In this document: piece by piece, positions 62,836 to 64,000 of the stretch
Layout: every line of letters starts with the position of its first letter
Position numbering within the stretch: the first letter of the stretch is position 1
Assembly: GCA_023053575.1 (NCBI GenBank)
Contig: JAKZAP010000014.1
Coordinates: forward strand, 22,780,938-22,844,937
DNA length: 64,000 bases
Origin: Branchinecta lynchi
Lineage: Eukaryota > Arthropoda > Branchiopoda > Anostraca > Branchinectidae
Direction of reading: 5' to 3'
Made by a program: the position numbers and the translations under genes
Notes under the pieces: generated by a model
What the model saw: only the letters and a program-made list of their open reading frames with translations
Databases searched by the model: none
What the model was told of the DNA's origin: nothing

Positions 62836-64000
62836 TTACATCACTACGGGCTGTCCCCTCTTTCCCCATATAATAATCCGGCCATGTACTAGCTTCCGGG
62901 ATTGAATCATTTTTAAAACAGAAAGTGAGCATTTTATCTCATTCCAGAAAGCCGCACCCCTTTTTTCAATATATGATTCCATATTTCTTCTATTTTTCAC
63001 AATAATCTGCTCTTCGTTCTTCCGTCTAATTAATTGTTTATATTCCTTCCTAGCCTTACGATACTGGATTAAATGATCCTTAAGTTTTACCTCACTACTT
63101 GTCCTCACTGTTTCTAGGCGCAGACTCACCTCCTTCCTCATCGTTTCGCAATAATTATCAAAACAATCTTTACAGTCTCTCTTACCTTGCTTACCACATG
63201 CGGGTTCTTTACAAATAGGGATTACCTTATTATAAACAACTTCAGCTAAAAGCCTAATTGCTTGCTCTACATCACCCGCCTCCGCTGTTCTCACACAATT
63301 TTCTAGCTCCTGCTCTACTTCTCGGGTTCCTAAGCTCTCTCTCAATCTCCTTTCCAAATTATCAGCCAACCCTAATATTAAAGGTTTCTTTACATCTTCT
63401 ACTGTACTAGAAAAATGCCTAATACAATTTCCATTACCTTTCAACTCGTCCGACCCTCCTTGTTCAACAAACCAGACTCCAATGGGCAGGTGGTCAGAAC
63501 CTACCACATCCAAAATTCTGAAATCTTTACACCGAGGCCAAAGATGCTTATCAACTATTACATAATCAATTACGCTCGACCTAACCCCTGAAAAATAAGT
63601 GAAATCTCCCGACTTTTCCCCTAACCTCCCGTTCAAAATAACCAAATTTTCATACCCACAAAACTCCAAAAGATTCGAACCCCACTTATTTTTCTTACGC
63701 TCGTGGTCTTTACTTCTCCTGCTTCCGACATTCACACCAATATCCAGCATCCCGACATCCATACTGGCTATCCTTGGAAATTTTTCTGGATTCTCTCCTA
63801 CCACAAACTCCTCCAGATTACTAATGTAAGCATTGAAGTCTCCTAGAAAAATAAAAGAAACATTAGGATACTTCCGGCTCAAATTAATCTTTTCATCTGT
63901 AAGAATCTCCCAAACATCCTCTTTTGAGTAACAACTTGTTTGTGGTGGAATATACACACTGCAAACTACAATACATAATTTCCCTATCAAAACTCTAACC
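62836..64000 (-). CDS. LINE ORF2 endonuclease domain, partial (runs off the window)
   Basis: The minus-strand frame of at least 384 codons contains GDFNAYISN (residues 50-58 of the visible part), VIDYVIVD (about 140-147) and GSDHLPIGV (about 164-172). These are the asparagine, aspartate and SDH active-site motifs of APE-type endonucleases in non-LTR retrotransposons, which nick the target DNA for priming. A charged, coiled linker with REVEQELENCV and RKARKEYKQLIRRKNEEQII follows. The N-terminal glutamate motif lies beyond the window edge. It ends in an in-frame stop before the RT. Confidence 0.85.
   Translation of the reverse strand, partial: VRVLIGKLCIVVCSVYIPPQTSCYSKEDVWEILTDEKINLSRKYPNVSFIFLGDFNAYISNLEEFVVGENPEKFPRIASMDVGMLDIGVNVGSRRSKDHERKKNKWGSNLLEFCGYENLVILNGRLGEKSGDFTYFSGVRSSVIDYVIVDKHLWPRCKDFRILDVVGSDHLPIGVWFVEQGGSDELKGNGNCIRHFSSTVEDVKKPLILGLADNLERRLRESLGTREVEQELENCVRTAEAGDVEQAIRLLAEVVYNKVIPICKEPACGKQGKRDCKDCFDNYCETMRKEVSLRLETVRTSSEVKLKDHLIQYRKARKEYKQLIRRKNEEQIIVKNRRNMESYIEKRGAAFWNEIKCSLSVLKMIQSRKLVHGRIIIWGKRGQPVVM

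Noticed and set aside
1..64000. CRISPR array, rRNA or tRNA genes
   Set aside because: No spacer-repeat array of constant unit length and no rRNA or cloverleaf-forming tRNA sequence was recognised. The tandem units seen are degenerate minisatellites or transposon modules.
50767..64000. Third coding exon of ECPAS
   Set aside because: I looked for an exon beginning like VMELLVH with a phase-0 acceptor and found none. The next exon probably lies beyond the window or is too diverged for me to see.

Overview
The window comes from an animal nuclear genome, very probably an invertebrate. It has three spliced metazoan genes with GT-AG introns of kilobase size, set in dense layers of interspersed repeats. 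I cannot fix the phylum from sequence alone. There are no bacterial-style operons. Most open frames of 60-120 codons are accidental frames through G/C-rich repeats, recognisable by runs of proline or glycine.

Gene layout. (1) An RNF111/Arkadia-type SUMO-targeted RING-H2 ubiquitin ligase lies on the + strand with seven coding exons from 4827 to 25053. All exon phases agree and give an 850-residue protein. (2) HUS1, a subunit of the 9-1-1 DNA-damage checkpoint clamp, lies on the - strand with coding exons from 40226 down to 31232. The last exon is tentative at 30658-30522. RNF111 and HUS1 are tail to tail. (3) The first two coding exons of ECPAS/ECM29, the proteasome adaptor, lie on the + strand at 46357-46369 and 50636-50766. 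The gene continues past the part I can follow. HUS1 and ECPAS are head to head, about 6.1 kb apart. The three genes share no obvious pathway beyond general genome and proteome maintenance.

Repeat layers. Family A (positions 1-1175, 6465-10127, 10336-10979, 17600-18180, 23285-23860, 36000-36796 reversed, 44170-45400, 61545-62458) and family B (16486-17270, 24046-24715 reversed, 54946-56310, 56714-57765) have the architecture of non-autonomous Helentrons (HINE-like). They show asymmetric terminal inverted repeats, a short 3' hairpin followed by TTGTT, T-rich ends, and a core of degenerate tandem modules of about 140 bp. One family A copy sits inside a LINE reverse transcriptase, and removing it at a four-T site restores the reading frame. 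hAT-like elements are supported by exact 8-bp target duplications at 1655-4015, 2935-3280 (nested in the previous one), 48093-48380 and 54496-54814. Other classes are large fold-back elements (41829-43942 and 48975-50330), several MITE families, LINE 3' fragments (mostly antisense), and an unclassified family E with a tandem array centred on the dyad TACCGAATTCGGTA.

Possible interplay. Inverted copies of one element bracket HUS1 exon 4, and inverted copies of another bracket ECPAS exon 2. Both arrangements could pair in the pre-mRNA. A MITE also begins six bases after the ECPAS exon 1 splice donor. The most novel material is the Helentron-like pair of families with the shared 'ATGAAACTTGG' module, and these exon-bracketing element pairs.
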